A DNA stretch of 9,853 nucleotides. Origin: Bacillota bacterium (lineage in GTDB: Bacteria > Bacillota > Clostridia > Saccharofermentanales > UBA5734). Positions 1 to 6,165 of this stretch are shown here, piece by piece. The stretch spans positions 1 through 9,853 of the forward strand of contig JAEXPB010000335.1 of the NCBI GenBank assembly GCA_023438965.1. The letters run 5' to 3'. The number at the start of each line of letters is the position of its first letter. Positions within the stretch are counted from its first letter, which is position 1. A program made the translations under genes and the position numbers. Below the pieces are notes generated by a model that was given only the letters and a program-made list of their open reading frames with translations, did no database searches and had not been told where the DNA came from.

Positions 1-1
1 A

Positions 2-538
2 TCAGATTCTCATGATCTGAGTCAGTTCCAATTCCACCGGTGTTTCCCGGCCAAACATCGAAACCAAAACCCGTACTTTTTTCTTTTCAAGATTGATCTC
101 TTCAACTGTGCCGATAAAGCTTTCCAGCGGACCACCGATAACTTTGACCGAATCACCTATATCATAATCTACGACAGGTTCCCAGCCAGACTCAAGGCCC
201 ATCAGCATTAACTCTTCATCCGTCAAAGGTGTTGGCTTGGAGCTGGTCGGCCCAACAAAGCCCGTAACGCCACGTGTATTGCGGACAATATACCAGATCT
301 CATCCGTTAAAACCATTTTTACAAGGACATAGCCTGGGTATATTTTACGTTGGGTGGTCTTCTTTTTCCCATCTTTGATCTCAATCTGCTCTTCCATGGG
401 AACAGAAATTTCCTGGATATAGTCATGAATCCCACGATTCTCAACAATCCGCTCCAGCGTCGCCTTGACTTTGTTTTCATAACCTGAATAGGTATGTACA
501 ACATACCATTTTGCTTCAAGGGAAGCCCCGTCAACCAT
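2..538 (-). CDS. nusG: NusG, transcription termination/antitermination factor
   Basis: NusG binds RNA polymerase at the clamp, modulates pausing, and links transcription to Rho or the ribosome. The 178-residue protein is complete: an NGN domain (about 9-115) with KWYVVHTYSGYENKVK, RKIYPGYVLVKM (64-75) and VTGFVGP (91-97), then a KOW domain (about 124-178) with DIGDSVKVIGGPLESF, and the usual ending in which ELELTQIMRI closes the chain. The ATG at 538 has GAAGGAG at 8 nt. The stop lies one base from the window edge. By analogy with other bacteria rplK and rplA would be expected next, outside the window. Confidence 0.97.
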   Translation of the reverse strand: MVDGASLEAKWYVVHTYSGYENKVKATLERIVENRGIHDYIQEISVPMEEQIEIKDGKKKTTQRKIYPGYVLVKMVLTDEIWYIVRNTRGVTGFVGPTSSKPTPLTDEELMLMGLESGWEPVVDYDIGDSVKVIGGPLESFIGTVEEINLEKKKVRVLVSMFGRETPVELELTQIMRI

Positions 539-573
539 CTCTCAAGCTCCTTCCCGCCACTGCCTGATTGATA

Positions 574-990
574 TCATTTGGCAGCGGTTGTGCCAGCTGT
601 CGTAGCCGACACTGTCGTCGAACCAGTGGAGGTTGAAGAACTCGCCGTGGATGTGCCACTGGTTGTGGCGGTTGCTGTTGCGGTTGTAGTCGCAGTCGTG
701 CTGGCCGGTGTATAGAATCCGACACCTTCGAGGATACCGCCAAGAACCGAGTCAACGATAAACAGTATAACGCACGCCAACAGACAAATGGCCAAAACAG
801 TCGCTGTATTTTGGATCAAACGTTTCTTATCCGGCCAAACGACACGCTTAAGTTCAGCCTTTAGACTGATAAAGAAGTTTTTCAGTTTTTTGGCTACAGT
901 CACAGCAAACGAACCGACTTTCGCAAAGAAATTCTTCGGAACTTTGTTGCCTTTTTCAATTTGCTTATCGTTCTTGTCTTTGTCTGCCAT
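574..990 (-). CDS. secE: SecE, preprotein translocase subunit, with Thr/Ser-rich C-terminal tail
   Basis: SecE clamps SecY in the SecYEG channel of the cytoplasmic membrane. The 138-residue product has a charged N-terminus, an amphipathic stretch (FFISLKAELKRVVWPDKKRL, 39-58) with the conserved KRVVWP, and one transmembrane segment (about 62-83). Unlike ordinary one-helix SecE, which ends soon after the membrane segment, it continues with a 45-residue tail (94-138) made almost only of Thr, Ser, Ala and Gly. By the known SecE topology this tail would lie outside the membrane. The ATG at 990 has GAGG about 11 nt upstream, slightly far; TTG at 1017 is possible but unlikely, since it adds nine residues and leaves only 9 nt after rpmG. 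nusG follows after 35 nt. Confidence 0.93.
   Translation of the reverse strand: MADKDKNDKQIEKGNKVPKNFFAKVGSFAVTVAKKLKNFFISLKAELKRVVWPDKKRLIQNTATVLAICLLACVILFIVDSVLGGILEGVGFYTPASTTATTTATATATTSGTSTASSSTSTGSTTVSATTAGTTAAK
577..711 (-). repeat. secE: Low-complexity ACN/GCN/TCN tract encoding the SecE tail
   Basis: This stretch of 45 codons consists mainly of Thr, Ala and Ser codons with short imperfect repeats such as GGTTGTGGCGGTTGCTGTTG on the plus strand (664-683). Different synonymous codons are mixed, so it is not a pure microsatellite, and selection for composition rather than simple slippage is likely. The region could still vary in length between strains. Confidence 0.6.
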
Positions 991-1026
991 CGTCAACACA
1001 TCCTCACTTGGTCGCAAGCTTAAGGA

Positions 1027-1191
1027 TTACTTTGTTTCCTTATGGTCTGTGTGCTTGCGGCAGAATTTACAATACTTCTTCATTTCAAGCCGGTCAGGAT
1101 CATTTTTTTTGTTCTTCATCGTGTTGTAGTTACGCTGTTTGCATACTGTGCAGGACAAGGTAATTTTATCGCGAACGCCCGCTTTTGCCAT
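1027..1191 (-). CDS. rpmG: 50S ribosomal protein L33, zinc-ribbon type
   Basis: L33 is a small protein of the large ribosomal subunit near the E site. The 54-residue sequence [17 protein letters not shown]... has both CxxC pairs of the zinc-binding form: C14-C17 and C41-C44, between which lies [20 protein letters not shown]. The ATG at 1191 follows GGAGGTG with an 8-nt gap. The frame is open further upstream to 1275, but that stretch covers the 5' leader and is not L33-like. It is the first gene of the unit running through secE (36-nt gap) to nusG, a standard order in Firmicutes and other bacteria. Confidence 0.96.
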   Translation of the reverse strand: MAKAGVRDKITLSCTVCKQRNYNTMKNKKNDPDRLEMKKYCKFCRKHTDHKETK

Positions 1192-1265
1192 TTTGGTTAC
1201 ACCTCCGCATGGTCTGCTGTTAGGTCTCTGCATAAAAAAAAGACCTTTTTTGGACAAGCAAACGA

Positions 1266-1294
1266 ATTCTACCACAAGAATGAGCTATTGTCAA
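1266..1294 (-). promoter_or_regulatory. Strong sigma-A promoter of rpmG-secE-nusG
   Basis: A perfect -35 box TTGACA (1294-1289), a 17-bp spacer and a -10 box TAGAAT (1271-1266, 5 of 6) preceded by TGG as an extended -10. This is the best promoter in the window. Transcription should begin near 1259, giving a leader of about 68 nt before rpmG. The leader contains AGGTCT (1246-1241) that could pair with AGACCT (1227-1222) just upstream of the GGAGGTG ribosome binding site. A strong promoter fits a ribosomal-protein and translocation operon and separates it from the his genes upstream. Confidence 0.85.
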
Positions 1295-1324
1295 ACCAAT
1301 TCTTGCTCTTCTCACAAACAGCAG

Positions 1325-1380
1325 AATCTGTCTGGAATCTGGTCAGATTCCGATATGAAGCAGTGATGTCAATCTGTCTG
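1325..1380. repeat. 18-bp perfect inverted repeat with flanking direct repeats after hisE
   Basis: GGAATCTGGTCAGATTCC at 1334-1351 has 7-bp arms around a 4-base centre. It is flanked by two copies of AATCTGTCTG (1325-1334 and 1371-1380), the first overlapping the left arm by one base. In the transcript from hisE, GGAATCTG could pair with the adjacent CAGATTCC or with the next CAGATTC (1330-1324), giving alternative structures. No T-run follows, so it is not a standard terminator. It lies 40-57 bp upstream of the rpmG -35 box and could be a weak his terminator, an operator for rpmG, or both. Confidence 0.5.
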
Positions 1381-1423
1381 TTTAGATCGAAAGGCTATGA
1401 AATGATGCTTTTGACTATCTAGA

Positions 1424-1711
1424 TCAACGACGTTTCTTGAGTTCATGATATATATCGTCCAAGGTTACTCCTTGCTCGACCATCAGTACGCACAGATGAT
1501 AGAACAGATCAGCAACTTCATAGGTTACTTCTGAAGGCTGTTGATTCTTGGCCGCGATGATCACTTCCGCCGACTCTTCGCCAACCTTTTTACATATTTT
1601 ATCCAAGCCCTTTTCAAAAAGGTAATTCGTGTATGATCCCTCTTTGGGATTGATCCGCCGATCTTGAATGACTTGATACAGTTCATCCATTATTTCACCA
1701 ATCTGACTCAT
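1424..1711 (-). CDS. hisE: HisE, phosphoribosyl-ATP pyrophosphohydrolase
   Basis: HisE cleaves phosphoribosyl-ATP to phosphoribosyl-AMP and PPi, the second step of the pathway, and hands the product to HisI. The 95-residue protein is a complete all-alpha MazG-like His[20 protein letters not shown] (24-42), the metal-binding EESAE (E45, E46, E49) and EVADLFYHL (65-73) with E65 and D68. The ATG at 1711 follows GGAGGG at 6 nt. The gene stands alone, 167 bp downstream of hisFI, whereas in many bacteria HisE is the C-terminal half of HisIE. A candidate promoter lies in the spacer. It is the last his gene; the rpmG operon begins 232 bp further on. Confidence 0.95.
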   Translation of the reverse strand: MSQIGEIMDELYQVIQDRRINPKEGSYTNYLFEKGLDKICKKVGEESAEVIIAAKNQQPSEVTYEVADLFYHLCVLMVEQGVTLDDIYHELKKRR

Positions 1712-1842
1712 ATCGTACCCTCCGCTCGTTTGTAAACCTGTCCCATATTCCGTTCAATGCCCAACTGCGGTATAACCGTGCGGAGCAATCTGATAATCCA
1801 TCATATCATCTGTGTATGCGTCCGCGTCCGACCCGGACTTTT

Positions 1843-1871
1843 ATTTTATCACGAAAGCTGTCATTCGCCAA
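1843..1871 (-). promoter_or_regulatory. Candidate hisE promoter
   Basis: Just after the hisFI stop, TTGGCG (1871-1866) is followed 17 bp later by TAAAAT (1848-1843), preceded by TGA as an extended -10. Matches to TTGACA and TATAAT are 4 of 6 and 5 of 6. Transcription would start near 1836 and leave a leader of about 125 nt, beginning with a small GTCCG/CGGAC hairpin (1838-1826). No terminator-like element separates it from hisFI, so it would add to readthrough rather than replace it. Confidence 0.45.
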
Positions 1872-1878
1872 ATAGGTG

Positions 1879-3051
1879 TTATGAATTCAACAATTGCCTG
1901 AGGTTACGATAGTAACAACTGAATTGGCCAGTATGGCAAGCTGGTCCGATTTGAAAAACATCGACCAGGAGACTGTCAGCATCGCAGTCAACAAGGATGG
2001 AGCGAACTTGCTGGAAATGGCCGGATGTTTCACCTTTAAGCCACAGCTTGTTACGGCTGCGGCTGTGGTAATGCATCAGCCCGGTCGCCAGTGTGGCGGC
2101 CAAGGCCGCCTCATCCAAGTAGGCCTGCATCAGGATCACTCCTGTGCTTTCTTCACGGATAATTGCATTGACCATTCCGTTGCCGTCTTTCTTGATCTGT
2201 GACCATAGCCGGGATACCATTAACGGATCGGATCCATCAAATCCCGGTTGGAACGGAGTCGGATATGATAAATAATCCTTATCCTGACCTGGGCTGGAGC
2301 GCATAGGTATACCGCGTAATGCCAAGTAGCTTTTCAACTGCGGAATAGTAATTTCGCCAAAATGGAAAAGGCTGGCAGCCAATACTGCTTCTGCCCCACC
2401 CAATACAATCCCATCGTAGAAATCGGCAAGTTGGCCGGCACCACCGGATGCAATCACGGGAATGGAAACCGCATCGGCTATCTGCCGTGTGATGCCCAGA
2501 TCAAATCCTTGCTTCGTGCCGTCACGATCCATACTGGTTAAAAGTATCTCGCCAGCACCCAGCTGCTCGGCCCTTTTAGCCCAAGCCAACGCATTCAGTC
2601 CGGTAAAGCGCGTTCCGCCGGCAATCATGACTTCAAATTCGCCTTGGGTATTGCGCCGCACATCAATAGCCACGACGATGCATTGACTGCCAAACCGTTC
2701 GGAAGCGGACCGAATCAGTTCCGGATTTTGAACAGCCGCCGAATTGAGCGAGATTTTATCCGCCCCAGCCTGCAGGATCGCCCTGATATCCTCCAGTGAG
2801 CGAATACCGCCGCCAACCGTGAACGGAATAAATACCTGGCTGGCCACTTTCCGAACAACATCCAGGAGAATTCCCCGGTCTTCCAGTGTGGCCGAGATAT
2901 CAAGGAACACCAATTCATCTGCACCGGCAGCGTTATAAGCCCGGGCGATTTCGACCGGATCACCGGCATCACGGATATTGATGAAGTTAACGCCTTTAAC
3001 GACTCGTCCGCCGCGGACATCAAGGCAGGGGATTATTCTTTTGGCCAACAT
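1879..3051 (-). CDS. hisF/hisI: HisF-HisI fusion: IGP synthase cyclase subunit joined to phosphoribosyl-AMP cyclohydrolase
   Basis: One uninterrupted 390-codon frame encodes two enzymes. Residues 1-250 are HisF, the (beta/alpha)8 cyclase that turns PRFAR plus ammonia from HisH into imidazole glycerol phosphate and [22 protein letters not shown] (4-20) with D11, FTVGGGIRS (77-85), the second catalytic D130 in [23 protein letters not shown] (170-184) and IASGGAG. Residues 251-280 look like a Pro/Gly/Ser/Asp-rich linker. Residues 281-385 are HisI, which opens the ring of phosphoribosyl-[16 protein letters not shown] (305-317), [17 protein letters not shown] (328-344), the Mg-binding DCDAD (D355, D357, D359) and zinc ligands C356, C372 and C379. 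All key residues of both enzymes are intact. The ATG at 3051 follows GAGGT at 7 nt. HisI is more often separate or fused to HisE, so this pairing is notable. Confidence 0.94.
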   Translation of the reverse strand: MLAKRIIPCLDVRGGRVVKGVNFINIRDAGDPVEIARAYNAAGADELVFLDISATLEDRGILLDVVRKVASQVFIPFTVGGGIRSLEDIRAILQAGADKISLNSAAVQNPELIRSASERFGSQCIVVAIDVRRNTQGEFEVMIAGGTRFTGLNALAWAKRAEQLGAGEILLTSMDRDGTKQGFDLGITRQIADAVSIPVIASGGAGQLADFYDGIVLGGAEAVLAASLFHFGEITIPQLKSYLALRGIPMRSSPGQDKDYLSYPTPFQPGFDGSDPLMVSRLWSQIKKDGNGMVNAIIREESTGVILMQAYLDEAALAATLATGLMHYHSRSRNKLWLKGETSGHFQQVRSILVDCDADSLLVDVFQIGPACHTGQFSCYYRNLRQLLNS

Positions 3052-3800
3052 TGATCCAACCTCACCTTGCCTTCATAGATCGCCTTGCCGACAATCACAC
3101 CAGCCGCACCGGTCCGTCGCACTGCTTCGATATCAGCATAAGAGCCGATCCCACCAGATGCTATGATGGATAGTCCGCTGGACTCGACCATGGTTTGAAT
3201 GCTTTCAGTCGCCGAGCCAGACATCATGCCGTCGCGGCTGATATCCGTAAAAATGGCCAATTTGGCTCCGGCTGCGGCCATCATTTTAGCAAACTCCAAG
3301 GCCTTCAGTCCGCTGCCGTGGGTCCATCCGGCAACGCTGACTTCGCCGTCCCGCGCATCGATACCGATTGCGACACGGTCCGAATAAGCTGACAGGATTT
3401 GCTCTGTAAAGGGGCGGTTCTTGACTGCCGCCGTTCCCAGCACAATCCGTTCGATGCCAAATTCCTCCAAAAGAATGCGTACATGAGCCAAGTCACGGAT
3501 GCCACCGCCGGTCTGGACTTTCAGTCCTGTAGACCGGCGAATCCTGGCGATCATCTCCGCATGAACGGGAACACCGGTCCTGGCCGCGTCAAGATCGACG
3601 ATATGCAGCCAAGGTGCGCCGGCAGTCTTAAACTGATGGGCTACTTCAACCGGATCCTGGTGATAGACTGTCACCTGGTCGTAGCGACCTTGGCGCAAAC
3701 GGACACATTGCCCGCCCAGAAGATCAATGGCAGGATAAATGATCATTCCCTGGCCATGCAATGAGTCAGCGGCCGCTGAAGATGATATCTGCTCAGTCAT
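3033..3800 (-). CDS. hisA: HisA, ProFAR isomerase
   Basis: HisA is a (beta/alpha)8-barrel isomerase that converts ProFAR to PRFAR by an Amadori rearrangement, using two aspartates. Family motifs are present: [16 protein letters not shown] (20-35) with D26, [11 protein letters not shown] (66-76), QTGGGIRD (96-103), the second catalytic aspartate D148 in [17 protein letters not shown] (184-192), and IIASGGIGS and [11 protein letters not shown] as phosphate-binding segments. The longest in-frame reading gives 255 residues with an 18-residue leader ([12 protein letters not shown]) before the usual HisA start. I kept the ATG at 3800 because GGGAG lies 9 nt upstream and it overlaps hisH by 8 nt. 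The in-phase ATG at 3746 would give a canonical MIIYPAIDL start but has its AGGG only about 2 nt away. The 3' end overlaps hisF by 19 nt. Confidence 0.95.
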   Translation of the reverse strand: MTEQISSSAAADSLHGQGMIIYPAIDLLGGQCVRLRQGRYDQVTVYHQDPVEVAHQFKTAGAPWLHIVDLDAARTGVPVHAEMIARIRRSTGLKVQTGGGIRDLAHVRILLEEFGIERIVLGTAAVKNRPFTEQILSAYSDRVAIGIDARDGEVSVAGWTHGSGLKALEFAKMMAAAGAKLAIFTDISRDGMMSGSATESIQTMVESSGLSIIASGGIGSYADIEAVRRTGAAGVIVGKAIYEGKVRLDQCWPKE

Positions 3801-4419
3801 ACCTGCGTTCTCCCATATCAGTTACACATTCTTGCTTCACCCATTGTCCGAGTAGCTGGAGACCGGCTTCGCCGCTTTTTTCAGGATGAAACTGGGTCAG
3901 CAGGATCTGGCCGGCTTGAACCGCAGCTGCAAAGGGTATGCCATGTGTACTCCAAGCTGCCACCATAGCTGGATCGGCTGGATCGACATAATAGGAATGG
4001 ACAAAATAGAAACTGCCGCCTTCCGGCAAAATAGCCAGCCGCGAATTCTGGAGACGATTCCAGCCCATATGCGGAATCTTCAAGTCAGGCTGAGCTGGGA
4101 ACCGGCGAACAATGCCCGGAAGGATGCCTAAACCGCAGGCCGCGCCTTCTTCACTACGTTCAAACATCAGCTGCATGCCGAGACAAATGCCGAGAAACGG
4201 CCGGCCGGTCTGCAGAAAAGCTCGAATAGACTGATCCAGGCCGCGCGACTTTAGTTGCTGGACTGCATATTCCATCGCACCGACACCAGGCAGAATCAAT
4301 TGACTGGCCTGGGCAACCTGTTCGGGATCTTGGGTAATCCGAGCTGTAAAACCTAGGTAGGTCAAGGCTTTCTCGACACTGCCCAAATTGCCCATGCCAT
4401 AATCGACAATCGCAATCAT
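3793..4419 (-). CDS. hisH: HisH, imidazole glycerol phosphate synthase glutaminase subunit
   Basis: HisH is the class I (triad) glutamine amidotransferase subunit of IGP synthase. It hydrolyses glutamine and channels ammonia to HisF. The 208-residue sequence has the N-terminal DYGMGNLGSV (6-15), LPGVGAM (43-49), the nucleophile elbow GICLGMQLMFE (77-87) with C79, PHMGWNRL (116-123), FYFVHSYYV (137-145), and the rest of the triad, H178 and E180, in QFHPEKSG. The ATG at 4419 overlaps the purC stop as ATGA; only a weak AAGGT-type ribosome binding site precedes it, so reinitiation after purC is likely. The 3' end overlaps hisA by 8 nt. Its partner cyclase HisF is encoded one gene downstream, fused to HisI. 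Confidence 0.96.
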   Translation of the reverse strand: MIAIVDYGMGNLGSVEKALTYLGFTARITQDPEQVAQASQLILPGVGAMEYAVQQLKSRGLDQSIRAFLQTGRPFLGICLGMQLMFERSEEGAACGLGILPGIVRRFPAQPDLKIPHMGWNRLQNSRLAILPEGGSFYFVHSYYVDPADPAMVAAWSTHGIPFAAAVQAGQILLTQFHPEKSGEAGLQLLGQWVKQECVTDMGERRYD

Positions 4420-5306
4420 ATCAAGACCTTACCGGTCAACCGGTAATAGGCATCCCGGTACTTATCGGCAGTTTTGGCGATTACATCAGCCGGAAGGGCC
4501 GGCGGCGGCGGATTCTTGTCCCAGTTCTGATTTTCCAGCCATTCGCGGAGATACTGCTTGTCAAAGCTTTTTTGAGCGCGTCCCGGCTGATATTCGGCCA
4601 AATCCCAGAAACGGGAGGAGTCTGGGGTGAATATCTCGTCAGCAATAACCAGTTTCCCATCCAGCAGGCCAAATTCAAATTTGGTATCTGCCAGGATGAT
4701 GCCTCGACTCTCGGCGTATTGAGCGGCTTTAGCATACAAGGCAAGGCTTTTATCCCGGACTTGCGCTGCCAGGTCCTTGCCGATCAAGCTGCCAAGCTGC
4801 TCAAAATTAATGTTGATGTCATGTCCGGATTCCGCTTTGGTCGATGGTGTAAAAAGCGGTTCCGGCAGTCGATCAGCTTGACGTAAGCCCTTCGGCATGC
4901 GCACGCCGCTGATGGTGCCGGACTGCCGATATTCTTTAAGCGCCGATCCCTCGAGATAGCCACGGACAATGCACTCAGCCGGCAGCATCTTGACCTTGTG
5001 CACAAGCATGGAACGGCCGGCCAGTTGGCTGGCATACTGATCGAGTCCGCAAGGATAGGTGCTCGGATCAGTCGAAATCACATGGTTATCCAGCACGTTC
5101 TTCAACATATCGAACCAGAATGCTGAAATGCTGTTCAATACAACACCTTTGTCCGGTATCATTTCGTTGAAGACAACATCAAATGCTGAAATCCGGTCAG
5201 TCACGATTATCAGAAGCGAATCGCCCAGATCGTAGACATCACGGACCTTGCCACGGATAAATACAGGCAATTTGATAAAACTCGTATCCTTTAACAATGA
5301 TGACAT
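4416..5306 (-). CDS. purC: PurC, phosphoribosylaminoimidazole-succinocarboxamide (SAICAR) synthase
   Basis: PurC joins CAIR and L-aspartate with ATP to form SAICAR in de novo purine synthesis. The 296-residue product matches the longer SAICAR synthase type (about 300 residues, as in yeast Ade1) rather than the 235- to 240-residue form common in bacteria. Motifs in order: GKVRDVYD (19-26), TDRISAFDVV (36-45), ECIVRGYLEGSALKEY (111-126), FTPSTKAESGHD (152-163), ADTKFEFG (206-213) and DEIFTPDSSRFW (223-234). The start has AGGAGG at 7 nt. The gene lies within the his cluster and its stop overlaps the hisH start as ATGA, so the two are likely co-translated. PurB converts SAICAR to AICAR, which is also the by-product released by HisH/HisF encoded next door. 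That shared intermediate is a plausible reason for the linkage. Confidence 0.95.
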   Translation of the reverse strand: MSSLLKDTSFIKLPVFIRGKVRDVYDLGDSLLIIVTDRISAFDVVFNEMIPDKGVVLNSISAFWFDMLKNVLDNHVISTDPSTYPCGLDQYASQLAGRSMLVHKVKMLPAECIVRGYLEGSALKEYRQSGTISGVRMPKGLRQADRLPEPLFTPSTKAESGHDININFEQLGSLIGKDLAAQVRDKSLALYAKAAQYAESRGIILADTKFEFGLLDGKLVIADEIFTPDSSRFWDLAEYQPGRAQKSFDKQYLREWLENQNWDKNPPPPALPADVIAKTADKYRDAYYRLTGKVLI

Positions 5307-5317
5307 GGCTGGTCCTC

Positions 5318-5335
5318 CTATATCCTCTATATCCT
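5318..5335. repeat. Two-copy 9-bp tandem repeat at the purC ribosome binding site
   Basis: CTATATCCT is repeated head to tail at 5318-5326 and 5327-5335 (AGGATATAG on the coding strand). It leads straight into AGGAGG (5319-5314), which sits 7 nt before the purC ATG. Each copy supplies a partial Shine-Dalgarno core (AGGA, GAGGA), so the repeat may have arisen by slippage in the leader. The rest of the 107-bp hisB-purC spacer shows no convincing promoter or terminator. Confidence 0.5.
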
Positions 5336-5413
5336 TTTTGTCCTCTTACCAAACATAACTGCATGAACATTTTTGAATAGAGCACCCGTTGGCCGGTCAG
5401 GGACAGCAATCAG

Positions 5414-6001
5414 CTACAAGATACCCTTGGTTGACGGTATCACTTCCGGTCGCGAGGGATCGATAGCTACCGCTTCTGCAAAACTGCGGGCAAAAGCCTT
5501 GAATAATCCTTCAATCTTATGGTGATCATTCTGGCCATAGAGACAGTTCAAATGCAGAGTCATGCCCGCATTAAAGGCTAAAGCGCGAAAAAATTCCTCG
5601 GTAAGCTGGGTTTCAAAGTCGCCGACCAGGTCGCCGGTGAACTGGGCTTTAAAAACCAGGAAGGGGCGGCCGGAAAGATCGATGGTTGACTGAACCAAAG
5701 CTTCATCCATCGGAATTACTGCATTGCCGTAGCGGCGTATACCTCGTTTGTCGCCTAAAGCCCTGGCGATGACCTGACCTAGTACAATGCCGATATCTTC
5801 TGTCGTATGGTGCCCGTCAACTTGAAGGTCTCCTTTGGCAGACACCTCGAGATCAAGATTGGCATGTTTGGCCAGCAGAACCAGCATATGGTCAAGAAAA
5901 CCTATGCCGGTCGCGATGCGGGAGGTTCCGGTGCCATCCAGGGTCAAGGCGATGGCTATTTCTGTTTCTTGGGTTTTCCTGTTCATCTTGGCCTGGCGCA
6001 T
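5414..6001 (-). CDS. hisB: HisB, imidazoleglycerol-phosphate dehydratase (monofunctional)
   Basis: HisB removes water from imidazole glycerol phosphate to give imidazole acetol phosphate. At 195 residues this is the dehydratase alone, without the HAD-type histidinol-phosphatase domain found in enterobacterial HisB. The paired metal-binding motifs are clear: GIGFLDHML (32-40) with H38, DGHHTTED (62-69) with H64, H65 and E68, IPMDEAL (96-102), and NDHHKIEGLFKAFARS (158-173) with H160, H161 and E164. The sequence ends in the usual PSTKG stretch. The ATG at 6001 follows AAGGAGG with a 7-nt gap; an in-phase ATG five codons later lacks such a site. hisB is the first gene after a 223-bp spacer with promoter-like boxes, and a 107-bp spacer separates it from purC. 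Confidence 0.96.
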   Translation of the reverse strand: MRQAKMNRKTQETEIAIALTLDGTGTSRIATGIGFLDHMLVLLAKHANLDLEVSAKGDLQVDGHHTTEDIGIVLGQVIARALGDKRGIRRYGNAVIPMDEALVQSTIDLSGRPFLVFKAQFTGDLVGDFETQLTEEFFRALAFNAGMTLHLNCLYGQNDHHKIEGLFKAFARSFAEAVAIDPSRPEVIPSTKGIL

Positions 6002-6041
6002 CTGAAAACCTCCTTAGCGATTCTCAACATGATCTGCTCTG

Positions 6042-6060
6042 ATTATAACGGATTATACCA
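6042..6060 (-). promoter_or_regulatory. Candidate hisB promoter with two TATAAT boxes 10 bp apart
   Basis: Reading towards hisB, the spacer contains TGGTATAATCCGTTATAATC. This gives two perfect sigma-A -10 hexamers (6057-6052 and 6047-6042), with the first preceded by TGG as an extended -10 element. No good -35 hexamer lies 16-18 bp upstream (GGCTTA is the best available), so the extended -10 would carry recognition. Transcripts would start near 6045 and/or 6035, leaving a 35- to 45-nt leader before hisB. This would let hisB-purC-hisH-hisA-hisFI be expressed separately from hisZGDC. Confidence 0.6.
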
Positions 6061-6092
6061 GCTTCCGCTATCGATAAGCCTTGGCGATCGTT

Positions 6093-6110
6093 CGACAAAA
6101 CGCGACAAAA
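6093..6110. repeat. 8-bp direct repeat CGACAAAA, 10-bp period, upstream of hisB promoter
   Basis: CGACAAAA occurs at 6093-6100 and again at 6103-6110 on the plus strand (TTTTGTCG on the coding strand), exactly one helical turn apart. Relative to a transcription start near 6045, the repeat covers about -48 to -65. That is where activators or alpha-subunit UP elements act, and an AT-rich run (6107-6118) follows directly. The promoter downstream has good -10 boxes but no -35 box, so help from an activator here would make sense. This is inference from position only. Confidence 0.3.
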
Positions 6111-6132
6111 TTTTTAATCAAGGATTGTCCAG

Positions 6133-6163
6133 CCGCCTGGAAACAGGATCCAGGAACCGGCGG
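6133..6163 (-). other. Stem-loop between hisC and hisB
   Basis: On the minus strand CCTGGA (6154-6149) can pair with TCCAGG (6141-6136) around a 7-nt loop, and flanking CCG/CGG bases could extend the stem with a bulge. No T-run follows directly; the next T-rich stretch is about 18 nt further on. It could therefore be a weak terminator, an mRNA-stabilising or processing hairpin after hisC, or nothing. A standard intrinsic terminator is not supported. Confidence 0.35.
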
Positions 6164-6165
6164 TT

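Noticed and set aside
574..711. Frameshift explaining the SecE tail
   Set aside because: The frame is continuous from the conserved SecE core, the composition is consistent to the stop, and the other frames give no SecE-like ending.
1222..1251. Plus-strand intrinsic terminator (AGGTCT/AGACCT followed by T6)
   Set aside because: The stem is only 6 bp with a 13-nt loop, and no plus-strand gene exists for it to terminate.
1192..1275. 28-codon upstream extension of rpmG
   Set aside because: It covers the predicted leader, begins very near the -10 box, and L33 has its canonical start at 1191 with a strong ribosome binding site.
1368..1373. A second TTGACA hexamer upstream of rpmG
   Set aside because: No acceptable -10 box lies 16-18 bp downstream (AATCTG at 17 bp).
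1754..1804. 16-residue frame as a classical his attenuator leader peptide
   Set aside because: It contains only two separated His codons rather than a run, and no terminator/antiterminator pair follows.
6133..6163. Intrinsic terminator after hisC
   Set aside because: The stem-loop is real but no T-run follows it directly.
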